Assembly: GCF_000764305.2 (NCBI RefSeq)
Contig: NW_025944346.1
Span: forward strand, 1-64,000
Direction: 5' to 3'
DNA: 64,000 nucleotides
From: Hyalella azteca
Lineage: Eukaryota; Arthropoda; Malacostraca; Amphipoda; Hyalellidae
Each line of letters begins with the position of its first letter. Position 1 is the stretch's first letter. Of the stretch, positions 9,701 through 22,702 are shown piece after piece. The notes beneath the pieces were generated by a model, which saw only the letters and a program-made list of their open reading frames with translations, had not been told where the DNA came from and did no database searches. A program made the position numbers and the translations under genes.

Positions 9701-11570
9701 AACTATTGCGTTTTTCAGCCGCTCGAAGGCGGAAAGAGCCTATGTAAAATAATACTATGAACGCAAAATTAGATGGCATTCTAATAATAAATCTTAAGAT
9801 GCATTTATATTTTACGTTATTTAAACATTTTATATAATAATACATTTTATTAATATATGTATATTCAAAACTTTGTTTTTTTAATTCTCATTGTTTAGAT
9901 AATCTCAGTTTTGCCGACAAAAAAGTCAGCACTCATTTCATGACGCTTTCCCCTGCAACACCATCATGTTTTCTTCTCAAACCGTGCGAAATATTTAAGA
10001 TGATTCTCATCTCTATGAGGTGTAGAGTCTCGCTGAAACGTTTCTTTATCTTGGGCACAACGTCTGGGCTTTTTTCCAAACTTAGCCAATGACGTAACCC
10101 GAGTCTCTAACGTCGAGTGTCGCACGTTCAAGATTCGTCATGAAGTCCCAAGTTCGCATATCAGGAAATCAATTGTGTCCGGTTCCGAGATTAGCGATTC
10201 CAAACTCGGGCCTCACATGGCGGTGACACTTGTTCATGGCGGCCAGCTGGACTCACCGCTTAAGGGAAATTCGTGAGCGACTAACTTAAATCAAGAAGAA
10301 CAATTCTTCATGGAGAATTCACAAGTGTTAAATTTACCGAGATTGTACTTTTCTACGACGTACTTTTCCTTAGCTTGTCCTTTCTGTCTTTAAATTTTGG
10401 AAACGATTCCCCCTTTTAAAATTACATTTCACATTTTCAGCGTTCTTCTTTTCGACTATATATTTAAAACAAATGTGATGGCAGAAATTTATGAATGCAA
10501 TTTCGTTCATGGAATTGCTTGGCAGAAGTTGTTCTTCATTGCAAACCCATTCACAAGTCAAAAGTCAACAAAAGTTAAATTAGAGAACTTTTTTTTATTC
10601 TGTGCATACAATTTCGTTAACGAGTATCGCTCAAGTAGTTTTCATGATGCAACTTATTACTGCGGTTTTGTTATATGTCTACTGCGAACATAATGAAAGC
10701 CTCGTTTATGGTTCGTGACATTTAAGGGCGACTGCTCCCTCACCGGATGACATTTCGTCTGATTGCTTCTGTCTTGCGACGACTCCTTAGGCATTGTTGT
10801 TAGTGCCGAGTTGAAATTGTTATATATTTTATGGTAGGATTTTATTCCTGAAAACAAAACCACAAATACTACACCATAGAATTCCATCATTGGTCATACC
10901 TGACCTGTTTGTACGAGAATCATGTTTGACGTTTCTATATATTTTTATAGTTATTACACAGCCTTCGGCATTCCGTGCGGTATAGGTAAGCTGTAGCAAT
11001 TTCACAAGCGCTATTGGGGAGTATAGTACATTTTTTCCTAAGTGAGAACGTAACTTAGTTCTCAAGTTCTATGCAAAACCTATTGAAAATAAAAACAGTA
11101 CAATATTTTGCCAATATACATCAGTGCCTTAACTGTTACAATGATAATAGAATAAAACTGAGCAATCAACCCAGCAGATTTTCCACCCGTCGCAGCCAAT
11201 TTTTTTCAAATGAAAGTCATTAGGAAGCATTTTTCATGGACCTGCCGCACAATCGTCGCAATCTCTGGCACAAGACAATCGTGCGAACACGATTAGCATA
11301 AACACTGCCATACGCCGTACAAGTCGGGACTCGAGTATTGGCATTAGGGCTGGGATCGTGACAGCCAAGAAGTTATTTATGAAGTTTTTCAATGAAGACA
11401 ACTCAATGCGTGTCTGGTAAAACCATTAGAGGCTAGAGCTGTCTTTTACTGTTATATGAGGATGCTTTGTGATGCTAAACGCGTTCGTGAATATGTACTT
11501 ATACCGTTTAATAGACAGAATAATTCAAATTTCATAGTCGCTGTTCATACTCGAAGGAAACAAAGTTTCA
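6707..11570. other. Intergenic desert
   Basis: 4.9 kb of AT-rich DNA with many short open frames, none with splice context or recognisable sequence. No tandem array or repeat shared with the rest of the window is seen. Confidence 0.4.
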
Positions 11571-11572
11571 GA

Positions 11573-11589
11573 GGTTAGGTTAGGTTAGG
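11573..11589 (+). repeat. Interstitial TTAGG run
   Basis: Three TTAGG units in GGTTAGGTTAGGTTAGG. TTAGG is the ancestral arthropod telomere repeat. Three units may be chance or an interstitial remnant. Confidence 0.4.
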
Positions 11590-11813
11590 CTTTTTAGAAA
11601 TGTTTGTACTGCTTTTAAATGGCAGTGTACAGAGTGCACACCAGCGATTAGCGGAATTTTGGTGAAATTTTTCTTTCTTCAATGTAGTATATCTATTATT
11701 TACCGCTTATTGTTGTTTTATATTTAGTCATAATAGAAATAAATATTCGAATTGTGAACTGCACCGACCGTTAGCCTGCTTAGGTGAGCAGAAGTTCTCT
11801 CCTCCAGGCACCA

Positions 11814-11902
11814 GAGACGGCGTAGGGACGGCGCAGAGTTGGCACAGAGACGGCGCAGGGACGGCGCAGAGTTGGCACAGAGACGGCGCAGGGACGGCGC
11901 AT
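11814..11902. repeat. 33-bp tandem repeat, GC-rich
   Basis: About 2.7 copies of GGACGGCGCAGAGTTGGCAC plus AGAGACGGCGCAG. The multiple-of-three period keeps frames open on both strands; the Arg/Arg/Ala-type translations are not credible proteins. Confidence 0.8.
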
Positions 11903-12569
11903 GCGTGCAGTCATGTCGGTCTTGCCACGACGCAAACAAGCTTGTTTTTTCTGCAATCGTGGTGGTTGCTTACATCACTGCAGGCTCTCAGTTGTGTTAT
12001 GCCCGCACTATCCATGTTTTTATCTTCGTTCTGCATTTTTNTCCGCATTTTTTATGTTTCTAACGTCTCAATTCGTGTAATGTCCCGCTAAGATTTCTCG
12101 TTGGTTGTGTTGAGGTCGAAGAAATTCAAGAAAACACTCTCAAGAATTTTACAATTCTCTGGAGCATAAAACTCTGCACCATGTATAGATTATCTGAAAA
12201 ATCGGTTGATACGAAGTCTCCGCATGATTTTTTTTAGTACAAAATTGCGGTATTTATCATTCTCATGATAGCTAGCAGCGATAGCAGACGTTAAAAATTC
12301 GTCTCATTTGTAATGCACAATTCGAAAACTGGAATTATATTGATATTTTATCTTGATAAGAATCACGGGAACATTTTTTTCATTGTGTATCCATATGATT
12401 CCCTTGCTACCTGCATTCCTCTGAGTTTACGGGTAGTAAGTTAACAGTAACAGATGTTGTCTGGCGAAGCATTGCCCTGCGTTGGGTACAGTGTAAACGA
12501 GTGTTGGCACAGCCGTTTTGTTGATGCTAAGTAAACAGACTCAAGAATCTTTAAAGAGAGGTCGACTCT
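11903..12569. other. Intergenic with a single N at 12041
   Basis: No gene seen. The N at 12041 lies between two T-rich CATTTTT/GCATTTTT stretches, compatible with an overlap join at low-complexity ends. Confidence 0.35.
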
Positions 12570-12597
12570 TGTGAGGACAGCCGGAGACCTTAATGTC

Positions 12598-12745
12598 TGG
12601 TCCTATACTTTCAAAAAAAGTTAAGATATCGTAAGTTCATCAGCCAATCATTGACGGCCTTCCAAGCAAAATACACCAATCATAGACAAGCAAATAAGGC
12701 GTAAGTACTTACGTTCACTTAGCGAGTTTTGAAAGTATGACCCCA
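12598..12745. mobile_element. MITE family B, copy 1
   Basis: Terminal inverted repeats GGTCCTATACTTTCAAAA (from 12599) and, at the right end, TTTTGAAAGTATGACCCC. The interior has CAGCCAATCATTGACGGC and CACCAATCATAGACAAG, both also present (inverted) in the copy at 60615-60783. There is no coding capacity. It is flanked by ~32-bp imperfect direct repeats (12570-12601 and 12756-12788). Confidence 0.65.
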
Positions 12746-12804
12746 GGTCAGCTCATGTGAGGACGAACGGAGTCCATAATGTCAGGTCACTAGCTTCTCG
12801 TTTT

Positions 12805-12805
12805 N
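12805..12805. other. Single N, probable contig join
   Basis: Isolated N in CGTTTTNCTTTTCG, 60 bp right of the MITE. The sequence changes character here. Confidence 0.4.
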
Positions 12806-15800
12806 CTTTTCGTTTTGGGGCGGCCATAATGCAAAAAATGTGCGAAATTCACCATGAATGCGACTTTGGGACAGGATATGAGGAAATGGTTGAGTTTGAA
12901 TCATATTTTCAAGGCTAATAAATATTTTCTTAATAGAATAATTTAGCAAAGATGATACTGCATTTATATACTAAAACTAAACAAATTACATCGAACAATC
13001 AGAAGTAATTGTAGAAATACATTTGAATGATTTAAATTTCCTAATAGATAATGCACAGAATATTACAAGAAAATTTTGGAGTATTATAAGTGAAAATATT
13101 CTTCATATTAAACTTGGCCTCTCAAACTCTTGAGATTCCAAACTGTTCTTGAGATTCCAACTGTTCTTGCGCACTTATATCAGTACACAAACTCATTGCC
13201 CTACGCCAAGTCCTCATTATTCTTATGAGTAAAGACTTCTATAATTGAGGGGCGCTTACAAAAAAGTAACGTAAATTCTTGTAATTGGTCAAGCCTTTGT
13301 CACGTACTTGTAAAATTTTCTGTGTTTTCAATAAATTGAAGAACGGAATGGAGAACCGCGCATCACGCACTGGCCCACGTGAAAATTTGTGTCGAGGAGC
13401 GCATAGGCTGAAATTTGTTTAGATGCTCTACTCCGTTGCATTTTCTAACCAACATTTTTAGTACATAAAAACAATATTAAAGCTTCCCAGTTTATGCACC
13501 TGTCACGATACAAGTTTAAATAGATTACTTTTACTCGTATATTATATTTACAGGTTACTTGCATGGGTTCAAGTATTTCATAATTGGTTAAAAACACAAC
13601 TATAATTGAAAAACACTCTCCCCGGGAAATACCAGAAGCTAATTTCAACCATCAGCAGAATTATCAAATATTAGCGATATTTTGCTAAGTTCATCTTTTG
13701 AACCATCGATGTGTCAAGTAGTGTACATAATTGAATTTAAGTTAAATGCAGCTCCTCTTGTCGTTAGCGAACCTTGTCTCAAGCAACCCTTCAGCCAGTC
13801 CCAAGTATCCTTCGAGGATGTTGAAGGACCAAAGGTCTACACGGAACCCCAGCTCATGGTATAATACTTCTGTAAACTGCTCGTCGTTTTGTCTGCTCCT
13901 ACTGAGCATTTCTTCCTGCCATAGCCATAATATTTTAGAGGGCGTCACTGTTGTTGTGCACCTGCATGCCTACAAACCTGTTGTGCGATGCCGGGGAACC
14001 TGTACTTTGTTTTCCTTATTGAAAGTCACGGGCGAATTATGAGCGGGTTATGAGTATCCAAAGATTGGCCGCGTACTTTTAGTCATGCATTTGCAATGAA
14101 ACGTATGGGGAAGTTGACACCATGACGAAGGATTCGAAAAGTCATTGTACCGACAACCTAATCACCATGATAGTTCTCATGGCCTCTGTGTTCCCATGAC
14201 CGTCTGCTGTACATCATAACCCCAGAATATTCGCATCGAAGGAATATAGCTTCCAGAGATCCGCAGAAAATCCTGCAGAACGTACTTAGATTAGACGCTG
14301 AAGTGACGAAATCAATGTTACGTTGCATTGTTTCATCTCTTGTAGCATATACGCCCCAATCCCCAGCAAGTGAATCAACCTTGTATTGATAAATTGAGTG
14401 GAAAGTAAATACTTTGCACGAGAATAGATGTGTTGTGAATACACAGTGTTAATAACTCTCTCCATAGCAGAGGTACGTTGATTTTGATATTAAATCACGA
14501 TACAATTTTTTGTGCATTCTAAACAAAAAATTAACGTCGTTTGTCATCGTCCTCCATCTGTTCGCATTTTTAGACGGTGTTGGAATTTATTTTCGATGCT
14601 TTTATCGTTTTTGCACTCCACTTTAATTCATTATTTAATTGTTTCTCTGTTGCTCTCAAGATCTCAGCGACGTGTTGCTCGGCCAGCTGGCAGTTTGACT
14701 CTCAAACAAAATATCTGCATGCAAGTCAGTCCGGTTTTCTTCAGCGGCTCCAGGTTGTCATTCAATGGAGTCAACCACAACCTACGTAATGTGACTAATG
14801 TCTTCTATTTCTACCAATTGCGGTGCAAAATAAATCACGAATGACACTCCCGAAACCGTTCTACAAAAATTACAGCTCTTAAAATGGCAATAATGATCAC
14901 GTGCGGTTGAAAACTTGCGTGCTCGCTAGTCGTCTAGTGAAGTTCTGAAGTGAGCATGAACAACCTTGACTTTGGTAAGCACGTAGGCATCATAATAATA
15001 AGGCAGCCGTAGCTACCGTTGCTTAATTCTCATTAACATACCTGATGAGAACATATGTCGGATATTTGCTATGCTTAAGATATGCGACTCCTGCGTTTAT
15101 TAATTTAAAAATCAGTTTTTTTAATCGGTGAGTTGGTTTATACATTATTAATTTATCGTAACTCAACACGGAAAACGAGCTGTAGGATCACATGTAAAGA
15201 ATATCTCATGCTTGAAGCGAGCGGCTCGAGAAATGATCCAGCCTCAAGCATTCATACAACCACTAATCTCCTCACGAGATGCTCGTTAAACCGTCCAAGA
15301 TGAGCCATGTCAAAATAAATTTTTCATAAAAGATTTATGCAAATCTGATAAGATTTGGTACAATTTAAGCTATGGTTTATGAGCCAGTTATAACATAAGA
15401 TATTTTTTAACATAATATCAGGTGAAGAATTTACATATGTGATATTTTTATATATGCGATATATATTCACGAACAAGTTTCACCGATCCTTCTCAGTTGC
15501 CTCAACGCTACAGAGCTCAACAAGATGCTAAAACAATGATGGCAATTTATTGTGCGAATAACTGGAAACCCGCAACGAAATTCTTGTAAGATTAATGTTA
15601 TTTGCTTTCGAAGCAAGCAATGCAAGCAACTGCAGTTCAAAGGAATGTTGGTTATGCCTTCACATGCCTCCATATGCAAGCCTATACCTGCCCTGTTAGC
15701 GGCCATCTGGACACGACATCCAGCAGCGTGTTTGCCCAGCTCTTGTCCCCCATCCTGTAGACTATTGAGCTTCAGCACAAGCCCTAGGCCACTCATGACT

Positions 15801-18236
15801 GGACTTCCCTACTCGTATTATTTATATGTTGAAATGATCGTTAAAATAACTCGCCTAAGTACGGTTTATAAATGAACGAACTGTGATAAATTAATATATT
15901 TTAAATCATTGTTTCGTAGCATTTTGCTCGAGTGCAAATTCCTGAATCTCTCCATTTTGTAGCAGATGAAATAAATACATTGGCAAATTGACTCTTATGA
16001 CGGCGAACTTATTCTAAAAACTTTAATAATTTCTAGCTTGTTTTCAATTTTCGCGCGCTCAAGTCGATTGTATAATTAGAGTCCATTCAATTCTTTAAAG
16101 AATAACCTGAAGTTATTTGTTTTTGCGCGGGGACCAATAAAACTTAGGCAATTTAATTAGTAATATTGTCATCTCATATTGTCTGATAGACAATAGGTCC
16201 CGCGGCTCAATAACTTTACCCAACATCTCTCGTTGTAACGGCCAACCGCTTGCTGTTTAATTTGCATTTAATTCCGATTAAATGAGACGGATTCATCAGC
16301 TAGTGCATAACTGCAGAAGAAAAGCACGATGGGTGGACAGACATCCTCGCATCCGCAGTAAAAGGCCGACCTCAAACCGCCTTTCACTCAACCCAGCACG
16401 CGCGTAGCAGGTGTGCTTGTGCCACACGCGACCGCTAACCTTTTCTACCGCAAAAAAACATCGACATTTTTACTTCGAAAAAAAAGAAGTGCCGTTGGAA
16501 CGCGTATGGCGAAGAGGCCTCGGAATCTTCGTTGCCAAGGCACCACTTGACCAGACTTTAACTCGCCTTTATTTGAACACGTAGGCTGAGGTATAGCAAA
16601 GGAGAAATACGGGTAAGAACATTGGAACTTTCGATAGAGAAAAATACCAGAAAAAAAGAGTAATAAATCAATGCACAATAACGGACGAATAGAAATATCC
16701 GAAAAAAGCTGTTATTTATATTACAAGAATATAGCATACATTAAGTATCCGGCTTTGTTAATGATTGATAATAATTTTACCGTATACATTAATTCATGCA
16801 GTCGAGTTCCCGCGCAGTGACATCTTCGAACAATTTAAATTTGTTACTCCTGATAATTACGATGAAATCGATTCTAATCCATTTTTTGCATTCAATTTTC
16901 CATTACACAAATACTTTTATCGTACTACTTGAAGCACCATGACTAAACATTCACCAACTTGAAGACAGTGAATTCAAAAGAATCTATTCTACGTCCGCTT
17001 TCGTTAACCAGTTGTGTATTTGTGGGATGTTTATTTGTTTGTTTGTGTTTGTCCGTGTGAGAGTGTGTGTGTTGTCGCACGTAAATATACGGAGGTTCTT
17101 CAAACACCAATCGACAATGCCTATCATATCGGGCTATTACTTGGAGATGAAATTCTCCTTTTATTTGGTTGATTAAAAGGTATAGGAAAACGGTGGGTGG
17201 AATAAAGGATTTGCGATCAAATTGGGGTAAATATGCATTTAAAATTGAAATTTAAAAATTAGGATTCTATCCATAGTCCTAATCATTACCAACGTATACA
17301 ATTATGTACAGAATTTGATTGAATGTTTTGAGCATTCGGTAGCTTTATTTTTATAAACGGGATTTGTAATAACGAGACTCTTAATCTGCAGAGATTACAG
17401 ATCCAGGGTAACTTGCTATTATTTTATTTTATGAAATATTTCGTCTCCGAATCTTCTAATTTACGTACTCTGTTTCATGCAAACAAAAATCTTCCTAACA
17501 ACCGTGACGCCAGCAAACAAACTATTTCAAGGTGCAGTATTTGCGACACGAAATGAATCACAAGGACGCTCTGTGTCAGGTCATGTTTTTCATCCCGGCC
17601 CAGAGCCCTGATGTAAGTTAGTATTTAACGTTACAGCAAACAAACAGCCATCGCTGGGTGTCTGTATCGGCTGCAAACGAGCGATTTGCACGCGTGTGTG
17701 TGATATATGGGGTCAAAAATTCAGTGTGCAAATCAATATAAAAGTTCATATAGGTTGTGTTTAGCGGATAAATTTGTAAATACCCTCGTGTTTATTACTT
17801 TATACATTAGGAGCTGGTACACCAACGATAGTAAAAAGACGAAGTAAAAAATAATTAAGTAAAAGTTGTAAGTCAGAAAAAAAGATGCAAAGATTTAGGC
17901 AGGACTTGTGTGTGTGTTATTAGACGGGATGTTCTCAAGCCTCGTCAAGAAAACATTAACGTAGCTACTCTACTGCTGTCAAGTTGACTAATAATCTCAG
18001 GTGTTCAGCTCGAGATTCGCATTCAAATGTAACCCATTAAGTGTCCTGTAATTACTAGCATTTAGAGGGGCAATTAGTCGATCTTTACAGTCGTCCTCGT
18101 GCAACGTCAAGCCAGAACCGGAGCACCTGAAAGCCTGTCACTTTGAATGGCATGCAGATTCCAACGGCCTGTGGGTGTAGGGCAATTCATCAGTGCGGGC
18201 TTGTCGCTCGGTAAATATTTCGGTTCTTGAAACGGG
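12806..18236. other. Intergenic, weak coding-like patches only
   Basis: No supported gene. A - strand frame at 13742-13948 (listed separately) and a slightly GC-richer block at 15640-15800 with open frames on both strands are the only places with any protein-like composition. Confidence 0.35.
13742..13948 (-). CDS. Possible exon or gene relic, unrecognised
   Basis: A 68-codon open - strand frame contains TPSKILWLWQEEMLSRSRQN and LWSFNILEGYLGLAEGLLET. Composition and residue alternation look protein-like, more than neighbouring random frames, but there is no start context or clear splice site and the family is unknown. A chance frame is quite possible. Confidence 0.2.
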   Translation of the reverse strand: MTPSKILWLWQEEMLSRSRQNDEQFTEVLYHELGFRVDLWSFNILEGYLGLAEGLLETRFANDKRSCI

Positions 18237-18430
18237 ATGCTGATTCCGCGCAAAGTCACTGCATGCTGGTCACTGCACGACCTCTGCATGGCACTGCATA
18301 GCCACTGCACGTACACGTCACCGGTAAATGCACGATTACATTACTGCACAGCCTTTGCAAGGACACTGCAGGGTCAATGTACGGCACTTTCACGGCCACT
18401 ACACGTCCACTGCACGGTCACTGCCCGGCT
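18237..18430. repeat. Degenerate CACTGCAC-rich tandem repeat
   Basis: CACTGCA recurs at irregular 10-25 bp spacing (GTCACTGCATG, CCACTGCACG, TTACTGCACAG, CACTGCAGG and so on). It is a decayed minisatellite; the open frame across it is a consequence of composition. Confidence 0.55.
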
Positions 18431-18676
18431 CTTCTCGGTATAGTTCAACCAGAAAACATGTAACGATAGACCTCCTGCGTAACAAATTTCGCTGGAGATA
18501 AAAGTTTGCCCGGTTAACTGAATTGGTGTCAATCGTGAACGAATAATTAGAAACTGCGAAGTTAAAATGGCGGCGCATCATTAAGCCTGAGCGCGCTATT
18601 TTAATTTTACTCTTTTTTACATCAGGGTAGGCCGTTTTGTGAAATGTGTGTGTTAATTGAAGTATACGCAAAAAAA

Positions 18677-18814
18677 TTAGATCAGTACTCACTGCAGTGA
18701 GTGAGAGAGCGCATTTCCTCACGTCCTTCCGTTCGTCATGCACGGACGGACGGACGGACGGATGTGACGAGCACAATAGCTCCTTTTTTCCATAAATGAG
18801 AAAATGCGCTAAAA
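18677..18814 (-). mobile_element. HINE-like element, copy 2 (internally deleted)
   Basis: Same organisation as copy 1 in reverse: TTTTAGCGCATTTTCTC (at 18814), a shorter GTCC run (18745-18761), GAGGAAATGCGC, and the perfect palindrome ACTCACTGCAGTGAGT (18688-18703). Confidence 0.75.
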
Positions 18815-19289
18815 CCAATAAATAAATGGCTAGTGAAGCGCTATCCCTGACACCGAGTGTTATATATAATTTTTTTTTTGTCGTGAGTTAAAAGGTGCGT
18901 TTGGCGTTTGCAGTGTGGATACGAGCTAAGGTTCCCAACCACACATAAGGGAATAGTCACGTTACAGGATGAATATTATCCCAAATTCAAAACGTGACAT
19001 AGAGCAAAAATCAGTTTCTGAAAATTAAGTGAATTTGACAGCCAGACAGTGATTCGGGTTTTCCGATGTCTCACAAAGCACAATCATTTCCGAATTATCT
19101 ATTCAGTGAAGTGGTTCCTCCCTTCATCCCACAGTAACGTCTTTGTTGCCTCCTCAGTCATCCTGCAGTTCTTCATCAAAGTCCTGCACTTAATTCCATG
19201 CCACAGGAAATTGTGAGCGTAGCCGGCGTTGTCAGGAACGTTGAGAGAAATGCAGTCACTACCAAGCGACGTTTTTCACTGCATGTTTC
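18815..19289. other. Intergenic, nothing recognised
   Basis: No coding frame or repeat could be supported in this interval. Confidence 0.35.
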
Positions 19290-19763
19290 ACAAACAAACA
19301 AACAAGAAGTGAAGTTAAGAGAAGTGTTATAAAATAAGCATAAGCATTTCCGGTAGAAATTAGTATGGACTCTAAATTGCTTTCAGTAACTACAAACTAA
19401 CACAACCGACATGAAATTACAGAACTTAATTGAGACGATGCGCAATGGAATAGAAAGGGGAAATAAATTGGTTATTATTCATCTGAATAAATAATTTAAA
19501 GCATCCAAATCTGGCAATATCTTGCAATATCTTGCCAGATTTGGATGATTTAAATTATTTATTCAGATGAATAATAACCAATTTATTTCTCCTTTCTATT
19601 CCATTGCGAATCGTCTCAATTGAGTTGTGTAATTTTATATCGGTTGTGTTAATGTTTGTAGTTACTTAATAAAGCAATTTAGAGTCATACTAATTTCTAC
19701 CGGAAATGCTTATGCATATTTTACAACACTTCTCTTAACTTCACTTCTCGTTTGTTTGTTTGT
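19290..19763. repeat. 474-bp foldback palindrome
   Basis: The left arm (19290-19517) begins ACAAACAAACAAAC...AAGTGAAGTTAAGAGAAGTG. The right arm (19532-19763) is its reverse complement, ending ...CACTTCTCTTAACTTCACTT...GTTTGTTTGT. The loop is only about 14 nt. The arms differ by scattered substitutions and small indels (roughly one in ten bases where I compared them), so this is not an exact snap-back artefact. Transcription through it would give a long dsRNA hairpin. It could be a terminal-inverted-repeat MITE or an old inverted duplication. Confidence 0.85.
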
Positions 19764-20090
19764 ATGCTACAAATTTTATAATCGATATTTTACACACATC
19801 TACCTGTCCAATCGATCCGAAATTTTGCACACTTGCGTAAAGTCGCAAACAATGCTTGAATCAATTGACAGAATAAATAATTTAAAATATTTAAATACTT
19901 TTTTAAATATAAAAAATCTAAAAAAGTATTATTGCATAAGTATTTTTTTAATAAAATTAGAAATTCATTGAACTTGTGTAACATCTGAGACACTGACCTC
20001 TCTAGAAGTATTGTCTTTAGAAAGTAATTAAATTCTTATGTGAATCGTTACCGGCCCGGAATAATATTCAGCTGAATAATTTTCAGCTGA
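19764..20090. other. Intergenic, AT-rich
   Basis: Sequence beyond the right arm of the palindrome. No gene is seen. Confidence 0.35.
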
Positions 20091-20123
20091 AATTGGCAGC
20101 TGAACAATATTCAGCTGCCAATT
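20091..20123. repeat. Short inverted repeat with CAGCTG cores
   Basis: AATTGGCAGCTGAA (20091-20104) and TTCAGCTGCCAATT (20110-20123) are perfect inverted arms around a 5-nt loop. Two more TTCAGCTGAA-like units precede it at 20066-20090. CAGCTG is an E-box, but the simple repetition argues against reading function into it. Confidence 0.7.
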
Positions 20124-22542
20124 GTTGTGTTATTTTTATAGTATTATATTTTAAAACCGATTCATAATGTCCATATTACGATGCATTTTTGCATTGTTAG
20201 GGTCATCCTGACACAAGGGCGTAAACAGGCCAACTAGGCTTGTTCTTGTTATGTTATGTATCATTGCTACGCGTGCACACTGCTCGTGCTGGAGGTAAAA
20301 AGTGTTATTATATTTGGTAAATGAATGTATCCGCGTTATATAAGCAAGAAATGCCAATGCAAATGAGGTTTGCAGTTATTATTAGCGATGAATGAACACC
20401 TCCAAGTAGTTGTATATTACCTTCGTATACAGAGAGGAGTTATTTTTTTCAAAAGCTGATGCTTACATATGCAATGTTAATGAAATTAGAAAATCAAATT
20501 CAGGAAGAAAAGAGAGGCAGCAATATATAACAAATAATAGATGTGAGCCAAAATCTCTTATACAGTTCTTAAGTGTTCTTATAAGTACCTGGCACAGGAC
20601 AGTCCATGCAAATACTATAACCTTATAATTTTATAATGTTATATGTGTATCTAATTATAACAACCATTTTTTGTAACTTACTGATATTTAAAAGGCTATC
20701 CGGCCGAAAATTTCCGCCCAGAATTTCTTTAGGGCAGATATACTAACCCGAAATTTATCGGTCTATAAAGTTTATTATGTTGGCTTTTAAGTGAAGTTTA
20801 CAGAGGTAACACGACACTCAACGCTTCTTCATCACACTTGCTTACGTCATTTTAAGGCGCCCTAATACGTGTTTTTGTAGCCGCCGCATGGTTGCTCCTC
20901 ATCCTTTAACTTGCGCTCGTGAAGAAAAGCACAAGAAGCTCGTCTTGGTAGACCTGTTAAATTGTCGAAGGACCTCCAGCAAGGAGAAGAATTTCTGTAA
21001 GATTTGAGCGGCAGTGTATGCAGCGGCCAACAGAGGGCGCTCTGTTCTGGTGCACAACTCGGGGTGTTGTTTGCGGTGCACACGAGCACTGTGTGAGAGA
21101 TGCACTTATGCTGCTGCTCCCTGCCTTGCGCGTTGAATAGGTGGCAATGGAAGCATAACTTTCGCATTTTGAATAATGCGAAATTTCTTAAAAACGAAGT
21201 CAGACCGTAAAGACTTGGGGGTTTCAAATGAAAATTATGGGAAAAGTTGCGTAAGTTCTGCAGGAGTTTCTCAACGTCATAGTTGAATTTTATTTTCCTT
21301 AAGCTTATTTCAGGTACCTTACTTATTACGAGAAAATAATTACCTTGTATTTAAATCATGCTCCCTTGCTGGACCATAACGCTAACAAAGAAATGATTTT
21401 CGGCAAGCTTGAGCTGGCGGTCGGGAGTCTGAACATTACTGGTGAAAAAATAAATTGAACCTATTTTTGCTACCTATGCCTTCTCACTCGCCCACCCTTG
21501 AATGTGCAGACGATAGTGACGTTTTCTGCAAGCGGAGATATGCAATCTCGTACGCAGACAGCAGATTATAGCACATCACTTTAATGTGCGACACGACCCA
21601 TGCAAAATGATGCAATCCATCGTCATAAGAACGCCAGCGATGTATCTGCATTCAAATTTCTTGCGTTCAAATGGGTCAGCTACTGAACATTCATCAGAGT
21701 TTTTGCCAGTATACATATATCACTACCGTAACTTGGCTAAACGTATTGGTTCACGAAAAATGCGGCGTTTCGTGCAGGTAAGTATCTCGAAGTTTTCTGT
21801 TAACATCACGTTTTCATTCAAATTTCTGAAAAATTGCATTTGTTTATTTGTGAGCAGCTAAATATATATTAAAATAATTACTCTGTAAATGCACCACCAT
21901 GGCTTAGTGCATTTAATTCAGGTCAAGTGAACCTAAGATTTAGCTCAAAATGAAGCTGCCTAAGGATGCGCATTTGATTATGTATGACAAAATATTGTTG
22001 TATCATGCAAATTTAAGATAATAACAGATACTGAAAATGAGATAAAAACCAATAATTTCCTAAATCTAAACTTTTTCCGACCCGACGTTTACGTACATCG
22101 TTCTTTCTGTGAAGAAGCCCTCAAAGTTCATACTATTGCGGCCACAATGGCGTCTTTCTTCGTTAACCGGCGCTCTTTAATTCTAAACGCAATGATCAGA
22201 GGAACGTCTAAAGCTGCGCTCGAGAGACTCTTCCCCTGCTAAACAGGCCACACTTCGGAGCCATGATGGCCTCATGGCATCTCATCCCTCGCTGTGTCGC
22301 AAGGGCTGTCAAAATTAAAGGTTATACCGGGGTTTCAAGGCAGCCTCATAGACGGTTGTAAACATTTGAAAAAGTGACCGCCGTAGATGTTATTGGTGTA
22401 TAAATTAATCGATCATTCACACCGCAGTAAATACAAGGATGGCATTGATGACAGTTCAATTTTCGTTATGAAAAAACACATATAGTTTAAGTCATCTGTA
22501 TTATATGATGCATTACCTCAATATATACAATAAATATTATGC
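20124..22542. other. Intergenic, no supported gene
   Basis: Open frames of up to 121 codons (20862-21227, -) have no recognisable sequence or splice context and are within chance expectation. Confidence 0.35.
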
Positions 22543-22702
22543 TTTTAGCGCATTTTCTCATTTATGGAAAAAAAGGCGCTATTGTGCTCGCCATGTCCGT
22601 CTGTCCGTCCGTATGTCTGTCTGTCGTCCGTCCGTGACTTCACGTTTTCGTCGACGAGAAAATGCGCTCTCTGTCACTCACTGCAGTGAGTACTGAGTTA
22701 TA
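22543..22702 (+). mobile_element. HINE-like element, copy 3
   Basis: TTTTAGCGCATTTTCTCATTT, then CGCTATTGTGCTCGCCATGT, an imperfect (GTCY)n run at about 22595-22634, GTGACTTCACGTTTTCGTCG, GAGAAAATGCGCTCTCTGTC, the palindrome ACTCACTGCAGTGAGT and ACTGAGTTATAT. Confidence 0.8.

Noticed and set aside
18399..18818. 139-codon - strand frame
   Set aside because: Its first part is a translation of the HINE element (PSVRPSV comes from the GTCC run) and the rest is unique non-coding sequence.
19290..19763. Library snap-back artefact
   Set aside because: The arms carry many scattered differences, whereas a snap-back product would have identical arms.
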